64,000 nt of DNA from assembly GCA_016787225.1 (NCBI GenBank), contig JAEUUY010000006.1, forward strand, positions 124,001 to 188,000. Direction: 5' to 3'. The notes beneath the pieces were generated by a model. It made no database searches. It was not told where the DNA came from and worked only from the letters and a program-made list of their open reading frames with translations. Within the stretch, counting starts at the first letter, position 1, and each line of letters begins with the position of its first letter. Source of the stretch: Chitinophagales bacterium (GTDB lineage Bacteria; Bacteroidota; Bacteroidia; Chitinophagales; JADJOU01). Shown here one piece after another: positions 44,890 to 54,249 of this stretch. Position numbers and translations under genes: made by a program.

Positions 44890-45261
44890 TATGCGTGGAC
44901 AAAATATGGATTTATATAAAGAAATTAACATGGCCTGTTGAGCTTTGAATTTTGTAGTTATTTTTCCCCTATTCTTTGCATTAGTATGTTAACTTTTTTA
45001 TCTCTAACTCACAATTAACGAAATAAAACTTATTCTTATTTATTTAATTCACATTTGTATATAACCTTCTCTTATAATTTAATTATCAATATTTTAATTT
45101 TTAATACTTTGTTGAATAACTTATTTATTTTGTTCCTTATGAAAAAGTCAATAGTTAAAACAAGAAATTATCCATAAATACACACTCCTAATAATAATAC
45201 CTAATTTTTCTTATTTAAAAAAATAAATTATTTTTATTGTATAGCTTGTTAATTTTGTCCA
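44890..45261. other. AT-rich intergenic region
   Basis: 372 bases without a gene, strongly A/T-rich with many TTAA and TTTATT runs. It contains TTATCCATA (45168-45176), one mismatch from the DnaA box TTATCCACA, and TGTATATAA near 45056. It lies about 1.2 kb before two parS-like sites and mnmG. It presumably also holds the promoter for the next gene. An origin role is possible but weakly supported. Confidence 0.4.
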
Positions 45262-46008
45262 ATGAAATTTTTTTTTATCCTTTTCTTCATCGTTATGTCG
45301 AACTCGTTTACTGCTCAGGATTGGTTTACCAATCAATTACAACAGCCACGTGTTGCTTCAGCCAATATGAAAAAATATACAACAATAGAAACATGGTTTA
45401 TAGATAAGAATATAAAATTTCCATCTAATAGAATTTTTTGGAGAGCGTTTAAATGGAATAAAGTGCTTGAGCTATGGGCTTTCTCTGGAGATAGCGGTAA
45501 ATATATAATGATAAAATCGCTACCTATATGTGAAACTATCGGTGACTTAGGTCCTAAGAGAAAGCAAGGAGATTTACAAATACCAGAGGGATTTTATACC
45601 ATTGAAAATTTTAATCCTCAAAGTAAATATCATCTTTCATTAAAAGTTTCTTATCCAAATAAAAGTGATAGCATATTAGGGGCACAGGGTGAATTAGGAG
45701 GAGATATATATATACATGGTGGTTGTGAGACTATTGGTTGCCTACCTATGACAGATGATTTAATTGAATCCATTTATTTAATTAACCTCTATTCGAAATC
45801 TGTCGGTCAAGAAGTTATTCCTATTCATATTTTTCCTACTAAGTTATCAGTAAATAATTTTAATAAAATGAAGAAGGATTATTTTAGTGGTAGACTAGAT
45901 ATTTTAGATTTCTGGACTAATTTAAAGGAGGGATATGACTATTTCGATAGAAAAAGACAGTTGCCTACCATAGAGATAGATGATAGTGGTAAATATTTAT
46001 TTTTCTAG
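45262..46008 (+). CDS. L,D-transpeptidase (YkuD family)
   Basis: Exported enzyme that cross-links or modifies peptidoglycan through L,D bonds. Signal peptide MKFFFILFFIVMSNSFTAQ. The YkuD catalytic motif is YIHGGCETIGCLPM (His and catalytic Cys), with the earlier KRKQGDLQIPEGFY substrate-loop block. 248 residues; the last ~70 lie outside the catalytic domain. It is followed after one base by ybeY. Confidence 0.88.
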   Translation: MKFFFILFFIVMSNSFTAQDWFTNQLQQPRVASANMKKYTTIETWFIDKNIKFPSNRIFWRAFKWNKVLELWAFSGDSGKYIMIKSLPICETIGDLGPKRKQGDLQIPEGFYTIENFNPQSKYHLSLKVSYPNKSDSILGAQGELGGDIYIHGGCETIGCLPMTDDLIESIYLINLYSKSVGQEVIPIHIFPTKLSVNNFNKMKKDYFSGRLDILDFWTNLKEGYDYFDRKRQLPTIEIDDSGKYLFF

Positions 46009-46009
46009 T

Positions 46010-46471
46010 ATGTTAGTTTTTAATTTTATAAAGTCAAAACATAAAAAGCAAGTATTAGAACTGATAAATAAAAGAGATTTATCTAGATATGTAAGGAAAC
46101 GTTGTGGAAATAGAACGGTAAATATATGTTATAATTTTCTTTCTAGTAAAGATCAAATAAAGATGAATAGGGATTTTAAAAATCATAATTACAATACTGA
46201 TATATTAACATTCGATGTATCTAATAATGATTGTGAATTAACTGGAGATGTTTATATCTCTATAAAGCAAGTTAGGAAGAATGCAAAAAGATACCAAGTT
46301 TCTTTAAAAGACGAAATTAATAGGGTTTTAATTCATGGTTTTTTACACCTATCTGGATTTAATGACGAAACAAAAAATGAAAAGAAAGAGATGAGAAAGC
46401 AAGAAGATAAATTTTTGAATTATTTAAAGAAAAGATGTTCCACGTGGAACATGTGCGATAATCATTATTAA
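46010..46471 (+). CDS. ybeY: Endoribonuclease YbeY
   Basis: Metal-dependent RNase for 16S rRNA maturation and ribosome quality control. The zinc motif reads HGFLHLSGFND; the third ligand is Asp rather than His, as is common in Bacteroidota. ILTFDV and GDVYISIKQV are the conserved strands. The ATG at 46010 follows the L,D-transpeptidase stop by one base and is preferred over 45980. The C-terminal residues CSTWNM are encoded by the first parS-like palindrome, so the site and protein end share sequence. Confidence 0.88.
   Translation: MLVFNFIKSKHKKQVLELINKRDLSRYVRKRCGNRTVNICYNFLSSKDQIKMNRDFKNHNYNTDILTFDVSNNDCELTGDVYISIKQVRKNAKRYQVSLKDEINRVLIHGFLHLSGFNDETKNEKKEMRKQEDKFLNYLKKRCSTWNMCDNHY
46436..46451. 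other. parS-like centromere site 1
   Basis: TGTTCCACGTGGAACA, a perfect 16-bp palindrome matching the ParB-binding parS consensus used by many chromosomes. It lies within the 3' end of ybeY. Confidence 0.8.
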
Positions 46472-46482
46472 AGTAAATTAAA

Positions 46483-46498
46483 CGTTCCACGTGGAACA
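46483..46498. other. parS-like centromere site 2
   Basis: CGTTCCACGTGGAACA, identical to site 1 in the central 14 bases (46484-46497) and the last base. It is 47 bp from site 1 centre to centre and lies nine bases before the mnmG start codon. Confidence 0.8.
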
Positions 46499-46507
46499 TA
46501 TAAAAAT

Positions 46508-48367
46508 ATGTTTGATAAATATGATGTCATAGTAGTAGGTGCAGGGCATGCAGGTTGTGAAGCAGCTTATGCAGCAGCTACTATTGGTAAAAAGACCTTA
46601 CTCGTCACAATGAATATGCAAGTCATCGGACAGATGTCTTGTAACCCTGCCATGGGTGGCGTAGCAAAAGGACAAATTGTAAAAGAAATAGATGCTCTAG
46701 GAGGTATGTCTGGAATCATTTCAGATAAATCTATGATTCAATTTCGTATGCTTAATAGAAGTAAGGGACCAGCAATGTGGAGTCCGAGAACTCAAAATGA
46801 TAGAAATCTATTTGCTTCATTATGGCGGTATAGTTTAGAAAACACTCCTAATCTTGATATCTATCAGGAAATGGTTTCTGGACTTATTGTCAAAGGTGAT
46901 AGAGTTTGTGGAGTCAAAACACAATTGGGTATTGAGATAGAATCTCCGTCCGTTGTTCTTACAAACGGAACTTTTTTAAATGGTTTAATTCATATAGGTG
47001 ATAAACAATTTGGTGGTGGTAGAGCTGCTGAATCAAGAGCAACGGGAATTACTGAACAACTCCTTTCTTTAGGCTTTGAAAGTGGTAGAATGAAGACAGG
47101 AACCCCCCCGAGAATTGATGGAAGGAGTTTAGATTATACAAAAATGGAAATTCAGGATGGTGATCCTATTATAGACGGATTTTCTTTTATGAATATAGAA
47201 AAGCCTAAAGAGCAGCGATGTTGCTGGATAACCTACACCAATGATAAAGTCCACGAGGCTCTTAAAGAAGGATTTGATAGAAGTCCTATGTTCAATGGAA
47301 GTATCGAAGGAGTAGGGCCACGATATTGCCCAAGTATCGAAGATAAGATTAATCGCTTTGAGGACAAAGAAAGACACCAGATTTTTGTAGAGCCTGAAGG
47401 CTGGAATACAAATGAAATATATGTAAATGGATTCTCTACATCATTGCCTTATGATGTGCAGTTTAAAGCTTTACGTTTAGTACCAGGATTCGAAAATGCT
47501 AAAATGTATCGGCCGGGATATGCTATAGAGTATGACTATTTTCCTCCTATGCAGTTGGATAATTCTCTTCAGACGAAATTAATCAAGGGTCTTTATTTTG
47601 CAGGACAAATAAATGGAACGACGGGCTATGAGGAAGCAGGTGGTCAAGGACTCATTGCAGGAATAAACGCTACTAGATTTTTAGATGATAGAGAACCTCT
47701 TGTGCTTAAAAGAGATGAGAGTTATATAGGGGTATTAATCGATGACCTGGTTCATAAAGGTACGGATGAGCCTTATCGAATGTTTACCAGTAGAGCCGAG
47801 TATAGAATTTTATTAAGAGGTGACAGTGCGGATCAGCGCTTGACACCGATAGGGAGAGAGCTTGGATTGGCCAGCCAAGAGAGGATAGCAAATTATGAAA
47901 AACGCAAAGAGGAAATAAGTAAATGTATATCTTTATTCGGAGAGATCAAACTCAATCCAGATGAAGTTCGCCCAGTACTCGAAAAAACAAATTCCACGGA
48001 GCTCAAACAGCAAATGCCTCTAGGAATGATTCTCACTCGTCCTGAGCTGGGTATCGAAGATTTTATGGAGATAGAAAAGGTCAAACAAGCTTTTGAAAAG
48101 TTTTCTGCTTCGGCACTAGAATCAGCCGTCATCGAACATAAATATCAGGGTTATATAGCCAAGGAAAAAGACACCGCCCAGAAGTCGCTTAACCTTGAGG
48201 GGCTCATTATTCCAGAGAGTTTTAATTATGAAAAAGTGAATTCACTATCCACGGAGTCTCGTCAGAAATTATCTAAGATAAGACCTAAAACCCTAGGAGC
48301 CGCTAAGCGCATATCCGGAATTAATCCTAGTGATATCGCTATATTGATGGTGCATATTGGGAGATAG
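46508..48367 (+). CDS. mnmG: tRNA uridine-5-carboxymethylaminomethyl modification enzyme MnmG
   Basis: FAD-dependent partner of MnmE in modifying U34 of tRNAs. FAD-binding motif VVVGAGHAGCEAAYAAA near residue 10, the family signature CNPAMGGVAKGQIVKEIDAL, GRMKTGTPPRIDGRS, and GQINGTTGYEEAGGQGL. 619 residues is normal. In many bacteria gidA/mnmG lies near oriC and the par locus; the two parS-like palindromes directly upstream agree with that, though no mnmE, rsmG, parA or parB is in this window. Confidence 0.96.
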   Translation: MFDKYDVIVVGAGHAGCEAAYAAATIGKKTLLVTMNMQVIGQMSCNPAMGGVAKGQIVKEIDALGGMSGIISDKSMIQFRMLNRSKGPAMWSPRTQNDRNLFASLWRYSLENTPNLDIYQEMVSGLIVKGDRVCGVKTQLGIEIESPSVVLTNGTFLNGLIHIGDKQFGGGRAAESRATGITEQLLSLGFESGRMKTGTPPRIDGRSLDYTKMEIQDGDPIIDGFSFMNIEKPKEQRCCWITYTNDKVHEALKEGFDRSPMFNGSIEGVGPRYCPSIEDKINRFEDKERHQIFVEPEGWNTNEIYVNGFSTSLPYDVQFKALRLVPGFENAKMYRPGYAIEYDYFPPMQLDNSLQTKLIKGLYFAGQINGTTGYEEAGGQGLIAGINATRFLDDREPLVLKRDESYIGVLIDDLVHKGTDEPYRMFTSRAEYRILLRGDSADQRLTPIGRELGLASQERIANYEKRKEEISKCISLFGEIKLNPDEVRPVLEKTNSTELKQQMPLGMILTRPELGIEDFMEIEKVKQAFEKFSASALESAVIEHKYQGYIAKEKDTAQKSLNLEGLIIPESFNYEKVNSLSTESRQKLSKIRPKTLGAAKRISGINPSDIAILMVHIGR

Positions 48368-48480
48368 CCTTTCTTGGTTTTAGTTATAAAATACTGATTT
48401 TCAATGTCTGATGAGAGAAAATATTTATTTAAAACTATTTTGATAATTATCTACCTTAGCCACAACATAAATTAGAACCA

Positions 48481-49443
48481 ATGAAACAGATTTTAGACAC
48501 GCCATCCCCGGCGACACTAGAAGATTTAAAGCTTTTATCCGATGATTTAGATCTTAAAATTCCACCCAAAGTATTAGATAAAAATCTCCTTATTGCCACT
48601 TGGAACATTCGTGGTTTTGGAGATATCACTGAAAAGGAGCGCTCTGCTGCCAATGATAGCCCCAAAAGAGATTTTCATTCTTTGCTCTGCATTGCAGAAA
48701 TCATCAAACGATTTGATGTGATAGCCATTCAAGAAATCAAAGGCAATCTGAAATCTCTTAGAGATTTGATGAAGGTTCTAGGTGAACATTGGGCGTTTAT
48801 CATTACGGATGTCAATCGCGGCGATGCAGGCAATGATGAACGCATGGGTTATATTTTCGATATGCGTAGAGTGAAAATGTCTGGCTTGGCATGTGAACTG
48901 GTTGTGCCACAAGAATGGATGAAAATTGCCTCCGAAGATGCGCTGACAGAACAATTCGTGCGCTCACCCTATGGAGTAAGCTTTAAATCAAACCATCAAA
49001 CATTCATATTGGTCACACTGCACATACTCTATGGCAAAGCTTCTAAAGATAGAATCAAGGAGCTGAAAGGCATAGCAAAATGGATGGCAGACTGGGCAAA
49101 AAATGTCAATGTCTTTCACCAAAATTTAATTTGTCTTGGCGATTTTAATATAGAAAAGAGAGGCGATTTATTAAATGATACTTTTATTTCGGAAGGTTTG
49201 TTTATCCCCAAAGAGCTACAAAACGAAACCGTCACACGCTCTATCTTTGATGAAACGAAGTATTATGATCAGATAGCTTGGTTTAATAATGCTAAAAAAG
49301 TTCCCAATCTATCTATGACTTATAAAACGGGAGGCAATTATGATTTTGTAGGCAAGGCCCTCGCCAATCGAAAATTAGCTAAACAAGCACTATCCTTTAT
49401 GATGTCAGACCATTACCCGCTATGGGTGGAGTTTAAGTTGTGA
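48481..49443 (+). CDS. Endonuclease/exonuclease/phosphatase family protein
   Basis: EEP-superfamily metal-dependent phosphoesterase of 320 residues. Motifs: LLIATWNIRGFGD (Asn), FDVIAIQEIKGNLKSL (Glu), LVTLHILYG (His), LICLGDFNIEKRGD (Asp-Asn pair) and the C-terminal MMSDHYPLWVEF (Asp-His pair). No signal peptide is seen. The substrate may be DNA, RNA or a phospholipid and cannot be told from sequence. Encoded ~115 bases after mnmG. Confidence 0.88.
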   Translation: MKQILDTPSPATLEDLKLLSDDLDLKIPPKVLDKNLLIATWNIRGFGDITEKERSAANDSPKRDFHSLLCIAEIIKRFDVIAIQEIKGNLKSLRDLMKVLGEHWAFIITDVNRGDAGNDERMGYIFDMRRVKMSGLACELVVPQEWMKIASEDALTEQFVRSPYGVSFKSNHQTFILVTLHILYGKASKDRIKELKGIAKWMADWAKNVNVFHQNLICLGDFNIEKRGDLLNDTFISEGLFIPKELQNETVTRSIFDETKYYDQIAWFNNAKKVPNLSMTYKTGGNYDFVGKALANRKLAKQALSFMMSDHYPLWVEFKL

Positions 49444-49462
49444 TGAAGATTGTTAATTAGAA

Positions 49463-50158
49463 TTATCCCTTTCCCATCAAACCCTTCACCTCCACTTCAC
49501 TCAGATTTCTCCATTTCCCTATCTTGAGGTTTCCTAGTGCTATGTGCATAATGCGCACACGCTGGAGCTCATAAACGGTATAGCCTAGCTTGGAGCACAT
49601 TTTGCGGATTTGGCGGTTGAGGCCTTGGGTCAGGGTTATTTTGAAGCTATGCTTGGATAGCACTTTAACCTTGCAGGGCTTGACCTTGACGCCATCGATA
49701 TACATGGTGCCAGCACTCATAAGTCGTGCGAAGTCAGGCTGAATGGTTTGCCGGACATAGACGAGATATTCTTTTTCGTGATAGTTTTCTTCCCGCAAGA
49801 TATGATTTACGATATCGCCATCGTCGGTGAGCAAGATAAGTCCGCTGCTATCTTTGTCTAGCCGTCCTATCGGATATATACGATTGGGGTGATTGATAAA
49901 ATCGATAATATTGGTTTTGTCCTTGAGATCGGTGGTGCTGGTTATGCCGATAGGTTTATTAAAAGCGATATAAGTAAATTTCTTTTTTGGCTTAAGGTGC
50001 AGTCCATCCACACGTACCTCGTCGCCGTCATAAACGAGGTCAGATTTCATAGCCAAGCGACCATTGATCATTACCCGACCATCGTCGATCAGCACATCGG
50101 CCTCTCTCCGTGAGCAGTATCCCGACGAACCTATATATTTATTGATGCTGACCGACAT
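49463..50158 (-). CDS. rluF: 23S rRNA pseudouridine synthase RluF-type
   Basis: Isomerises a specific uridine in 23S rRNA (RluF acts on U2604) or tRNA. N-terminal S4 RNA-binding domain (INKYIGSSGYCSRREADVLI), catalytic motif IYPIGRLDKDSSGLILLT with the nucleophilic Asp, then LTQGLNRQIRKMCSKLGY. The 231-residue length and the KEYLVYV / VKPCKVKVL pattern fit RluF better than RsuA. It stands alone and converges with the EEP gene. Confidence 0.9.
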   Translation of the reverse strand: MSVSINKYIGSSGYCSRREADVLIDDGRVMINGRLAMKSDLVYDGDEVRVDGLHLKPKKKFTYIAFNKPIGITSTTDLKDKTNIIDFINHPNRIYPIGRLDKDSSGLILLTDDGDIVNHILREENYHEKEYLVYVRQTIQPDFARLMSAGTMYIDGVKVKPCKVKVLSKHSFKITLTQGLNRQIRKMCSKLGYTVYELQRVRIMHIALGNLKIGKWRNLSEVEVKGLMGKG

Positions 50159-50214
50159 AAGTTCTGCAAAACTAAGGTAGATTAAACAAATAAGGTTTTA
50201 TTTCGCCTCCAAAA

Positions 50215-50290
50215 CGCGAAGGCACAAAGAGCTCCACACCTTAACTCTGTGTAACTCATAGAAAACTCTGTGAATCTCTGTGTATAACAC
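50215..50290. repeat. CTCTGTG-rich intergenic repeat
   Basis: GAAGGCACAAAGAGCTCC is followed by three copies of a CTCTGTG unit (about 50244, 50266 and 50276) with similar flanks (TAACTC, GAATCT, TATAAC). A related AAGGCACAGAGA lies at 38375. Such irregular repeats occur between genes in several Bacteroidota; the function is unknown. Confidence 0.5.
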
Positions 50291-50357
50291 AAAACCTCAC
50301 AGAAAACTAACTCAAATTGTCTCTATTTTTCCTACATTCGCTCTTCAAAATTTTTCA

Positions 50358-52607
50358 GTGGAGTCCAATTATATTTTACACATTTCAAAAGAAATATCCA
50401 TTTCAGAGCGTCAAGTCCAGCAGGTATCATTATTGGTGGACGAAGGCTGCACCATTCCCTTTATCGCACGTTATCGAAAAGAAGCTACAGGCAATCTCGA
50501 CGAGGTGCAAATAGCCGACGTCGTAGAAAAAATCGCCTATTATACCGAGCTAGACAAACGCAAAATCGCCATACTCAAAAGTATCGATGAACAAGGGAAA
50601 CTAACCCCCGAGCTCCAATCCAAAATTGAAGGTTGCATGAACGCCACCATATTGGAGGATATTTATTTGCCTTATAAACCAAAGCGCAAAACACGAGCGA
50701 CAATGGCTATCGAAAAAGGCCTCGAACCCTTGGCAAAAAAGATATATGAACAAGAGAATTTTGACACCGTATCGGAAGCAGAAAAATTTATTAACGAACA
50801 GGTAAAAGATAGCAACGAAGCACTCCAAGGCGCTAGAGACATAATAGCAGAATGGATAACCGAAGATGCGCGCGCCAGAAATATCATACGAAAGCATTTC
50901 GCAGATGGCGCTATTTTGAGTTCCAAAGTTGTTTCCACCAAAAAAGAAACGGAAGAAGCTCAGAAATACCGCGACTATTTCAAATTTGACGAACCGCTGG
51001 CGAAATGTCCATCACATAGATTGCTGGCTATTCGCCGAGCAGAAAAAGAAGGCATATTGGCTATGGATATTAGTATTTCCCCAGAAATAGCCGAAGCTAG
51101 CCTCAAGCATATTTTTATCAAAAACCAAACTCCTGCCGCCGATCATGTGGCTGAGGCTATAGAAGATGGTTATGCCAGATTATTAAAATTGCAAATCGAA
51201 ACAGAATTTAGACTTTCAAGCAAGCAAAAAGCAGATGAAGAAGCCATCAATGTATTCTCCGAAAACCTTCGCCAGTTATTATTGGCGTCACCTCTAGGTC
51301 AGAAAAGAGTAATGGCGATAGACCCGGGATTCCGAACAGGATGCAAGGTTGTGTGTCTCGACAAGTATGGCAGTTTTCTCAAATATGAAACTATATTTCC
51401 CCATGCTCCCCAAAACCAATGGAGCGAAGCCAAAAACATGCTCATGCATCTGGTGGATAAATATGATATTGAAGCCATTGGTTATGGCAATGGCACTGCC
51501 AGCAAAGAAACAGAAGCCTTAGTTCGCAGTATCGATTTTGGTAAAGATGTTTCTATCTTTATGGTCAATGAAAGTGGCGCATCTATTTATTCGGCGAGCG
51601 AAGTAGCGCGCGAAGAATTTCCCAACGAAGATGTGACCGTCCGAGGTTCTATCAGTATAGGTCGTCGATTGCTGGATCCCTTGAGTGAGCTAGTAAAAAT
51701 TGACCCTAAGAGTATCGGCGTAGGTCAGTATCAGCATGATGTCAATCAACCCAAACTCAAGGCTTCCCTAGATGCGGTAGTGGAGAGTTGTGTAAATTTT
51801 GTAGGCGTAGATGTCAATTCTGCTAGTAAACATCTCTTGTCTTATGTGTCAGGATTAACGGCCTCTACTGCCAAGAATATTGTCGAGTATCGAGTATCGA
51901 ATGGTGCATTCAAAACCCGTCAGGAATTGAAAAAAGTGGCCTTGCTTGGAACTAAGGCTTTTGAACAATGTGCAGGATTTTTGAGAATACCGAAAGCGGC
52001 AAACCCTTTGGATAATAGTTCGGTACATCCAGAAAGCTACCATATCGTAGAAAAAATGGCTAAGGATCAAGGCTGTAGTATAGCAGAACTTATTCAAAAT
52101 AAAGAAATAAGAGAGAAAATCAAACCTAGTGCCTATATTTCAGATACAACAGGACTATTTACCTTGAATGATATTTTAAAGGAACTCGAAAAACCAGGTC
52201 GCGACCCTCGTTCGCCTATTGAGGAGTTTCGATTTGCTGACGGAATTTCTACTATTGATGATTTGCGAGAAGGAATGACCCTGCCTGGGATAGTAACCAA
52301 TATCACTAAATTTGGCGCGTTTGTCAATATTGGGGTTAAGCAAGATGGCATGGTGCACATCTCACAGATGAGCCACAATTTCATCTCGGATCCCAATGAG
52401 GTAGTCAAGCTGGGTCAAAAAGTGATGGTGTCGGTAACAGAAGTAGATATCGCTCGCAATCGTGTCTCTCTATCGATGAAAGGTGAAAACCAAAAATCGA
52501 ATTATCAAACTTCAACTAAAACCAATAAGACTGTGCAGAAGAAAAAAGATGAGCCGGTAGATGATTTTCAGGCTAAACTATTAGCATTGAAAAACAAGTT
52601 GAAGTAA
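50358..52607 (+). CDS. tex: Tex-family RNA-binding transcription accessory protein
   Basis: Domains in order: helical N-terminal region with HTH units (SERQVQQVSLLVDEGCTIPF, ARYRKEATGNLDE), YqgF-like domain (VMAIDPGFRTGCKVVCLD), HhH motifs (YVSGLTASTAKNIVEY), and a C-terminal S1 domain (GAFVNIGVKQDGMVHISQMS). The GTG at 50358 is preferred: the frame runs back to 50280 through intergenic repeat sequence, and homologues begin near the ILHISKEISIS block. 749 residues, normal for Tex. Acts in RNA metabolism or transcription fidelity. Confidence 0.92.
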   Translation: MESNYILHISKEISISERQVQQVSLLVDEGCTIPFIARYRKEATGNLDEVQIADVVEKIAYYTELDKRKIAILKSIDEQGKLTPELQSKIEGCMNATILEDIYLPYKPKRKTRATMAIEKGLEPLAKKIYEQENFDTVSEAEKFINEQVKDSNEALQGARDIIAEWITEDARARNIIRKHFADGAILSSKVVSTKKETEEAQKYRDYFKFDEPLAKCPSHRLLAIRRAEKEGILAMDISISPEIAEASLKHIFIKNQTPAADHVAEAIEDGYARLLKLQIETEFRLSSKQKADEEAINVFSENLRQLLLASPLGQKRVMAIDPGFRTGCKVVCLDKYGSFLKYETIFPHAPQNQWSEAKNMLMHLVDKYDIEAIGYGNGTASKETEALVRSIDFGKDVSIFMVNESGASIYSASEVAREEFPNEDVTVRGSISIGRRLLDPLSELVKIDPKSIGVGQYQHDVNQPKLKASLDAVVESCVNFVGVDVNSASKHLLSYVSGLTASTAKNIVEYRVSNGAFKTRQELKKVALLGTKAFEQCAGFLRIPKAANPLDNSSVHPESYHIVEKMAKDQGCSIAELIQNKEIREKIKPSAYISDTTGLFTLNDILKELEKPGRDPRSPIEEFRFADGISTIDDLREGMTLPGIVTNITKFGAFVNIGVKQDGMVHISQMSHNFISDPNEVVKLGQKVMVSVTEVDIARNRVSLSMKGENQKSNYQTSTKTNKTVQKKKDEPVDDFQAKLLALKNKLK

Positions 52608-52709
52608 TTTTTAGAATTCAGTAATTTCAAAGCTAGAAGAACAGAAACAAAAATTTGTTCAAACTTTTAACTTTTAACTTTCAACTTTCAACTACCTTTG
52701 CTAGACGAG

Positions 52710-54230
52710 ATGAAATTTACAATTAAACTCTTTGTCTTTTGTTTTCTGCTCTTGATTTATTCTTGTGCTACCATTGTTATGCCAAGCGGTGGACCGAAAG
52801 ATACCACACCACCAGAAATTATCAAAGCTTTTCCTGAAAATAAGTCAGTTAACTTTTCAGACAATAAAATTGTCCTTCATTTCAATGAGTTCGTTGAGCT
52901 CAATACACCGCAAACAAACATTTCGGTCTCTCCGTATTCCATTATAAAGCCAAAAACGAATGTGATAGGAAAAAAGGTGGTTTTAAACTTTGAAGAAGGG
53001 CTCAAGCAGAATACAACCTACACCATAGATTTTAACAATGCCATTAAGGATTTTAATGAAGGCAACTTAATTTCAAATTATAGATTAACATTTAGTACAG
53101 GACCCAGATTGGATTCGGGAAAACTATTGGTAACTGTAAACGATGCTAAGACAGGCCTGTCTAGTGATATGACCAAGGTATGTTTAGTGAAAAACAAATC
53201 TGATTTTTTTGGTAAAAATTATAAATATGTTGCCAATGCGTCAAATGGCTTGTCAGATTTTTACAGTTTAACTCAAGAGCCATTTTATGTATATGCTTTT
53301 GTGGATTCTAACATGAATATGACTTGGGAAAAAACAGAGGCCATAGGATTTTTAAATGAACCCCACAAGGCGGGAACAAACCATAAAATCAAGCTTTTTC
53401 AGCAAAACCAAAAGAAAACGAATTTCTTTGTAACTCCTATTAGCACAACCGAATACGATATTACAGCAAGTGAAGATATTTTTTTTCCGCAGCTGTTAGA
53501 TTTAGAAAACGAATTGATAAAACTAAGCCCCCGTCATTTTAAGTTAATTGTAAAAACGAGTGTTTCCGCACAATCGCTTAGGATAAGACACGGATTAGAC
53601 AAATATGAAACTTTAGAATTAGCGGCAAATAAACCCAGTAAATATATTGAAAAATTATCAAAAATTGAATCTCGAAGCACGGAGCTAGTTCCAGCGGACA
53701 CCGTAAAAATTCACTTTAATGCACTTATTACCAAAATAGATACCACAAGAATCAAACTAAAATCAAAAGCATTGAATAATAAATCGCAATTTTCTATACA
53801 CAAAAACAAACTTTTAATCTTAGGATTAGATTTAGGTCAAGAATATCAATTAATAATAGATAGCCAAGCGATATATTCTTCCGCTCGATATAATTTACCT
53901 CTAACCCAAACAATAACAACCTTTCCGAAGGAAAAATATTATAAAGAATTAACCATAACCCTAGATCCGAATCTAGCTTCAAATAAAAAAGCTAAATTGT
54001 TTCAGATTATTGATAATGAATGGATACCGATAGCAAAAGAAGCGAAACTGAAACTTAACAATGTATATGGAGATGAATTGAAGTTCGATATTCTTATAGA
54101 CATGAACAACGATGGACTATGGACCACAGGAGACATAGAAAAGGATATACAACCAGAACAGTTGTACCGAGAAACCATTAAGTTGGAACCCAAAAAAACA
54201 GATTATTTGCTAAAAATTACAAGCCCTTAA
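52710..54230 (+). CDS. Big_5 Ig-like domain lipoprotein
   Basis: The ATG at 52710 gives MKFTIKLFVFCFLLLIYSC, a lipoprotein signal with lipobox LIYSC. Next comes a Big_5-type Ig-like domain (SGGPKDTTPPEIIKAFPEN, IVLHFNEFVEL, TYTIDFNNAIKDFNEGN), common in Bacteroidota cell-surface lipoproteins. The rest is beta-rich and not assigned. 506 residues. Location is inferred as outer membrane; function unknown. Followed 19 bases later by the gamma-carbonic anhydrase gene. Confidence 0.82.
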   Translation: MKFTIKLFVFCFLLLIYSCATIVMPSGGPKDTTPPEIIKAFPENKSVNFSDNKIVLHFNEFVELNTPQTNISVSPYSIIKPKTNVIGKKVVLNFEEGLKQNTTYTIDFNNAIKDFNEGNLISNYRLTFSTGPRLDSGKLLVTVNDAKTGLSSDMTKVCLVKNKSDFFGKNYKYVANASNGLSDFYSLTQEPFYVYAFVDSNMNMTWEKTEAIGFLNEPHKAGTNHKIKLFQQNQKKTNFFVTPISTTEYDITASEDIFFPQLLDLENELIKLSPRHFKLIVKTSVSAQSLRIRHGLDKYETLELAANKPSKYIEKLSKIESRSTELVPADTVKIHFNALITKIDTTRIKLKSKALNNKSQFSIHKNKLLILGLDLGQEYQLIIDSQAIYSSARYNLPLTQTITTFPKEKYYKELTITLDPNLASNKKAKLFQIIDNEWIPIAKEAKLKLNNVYGDELKFDILIDMNNDGLWTTGDIEKDIQPEQLYRETIKLEPKKTDYLLKITSP

Positions 54231-54249
54231 CCACAAAAGTTAGAAATAT

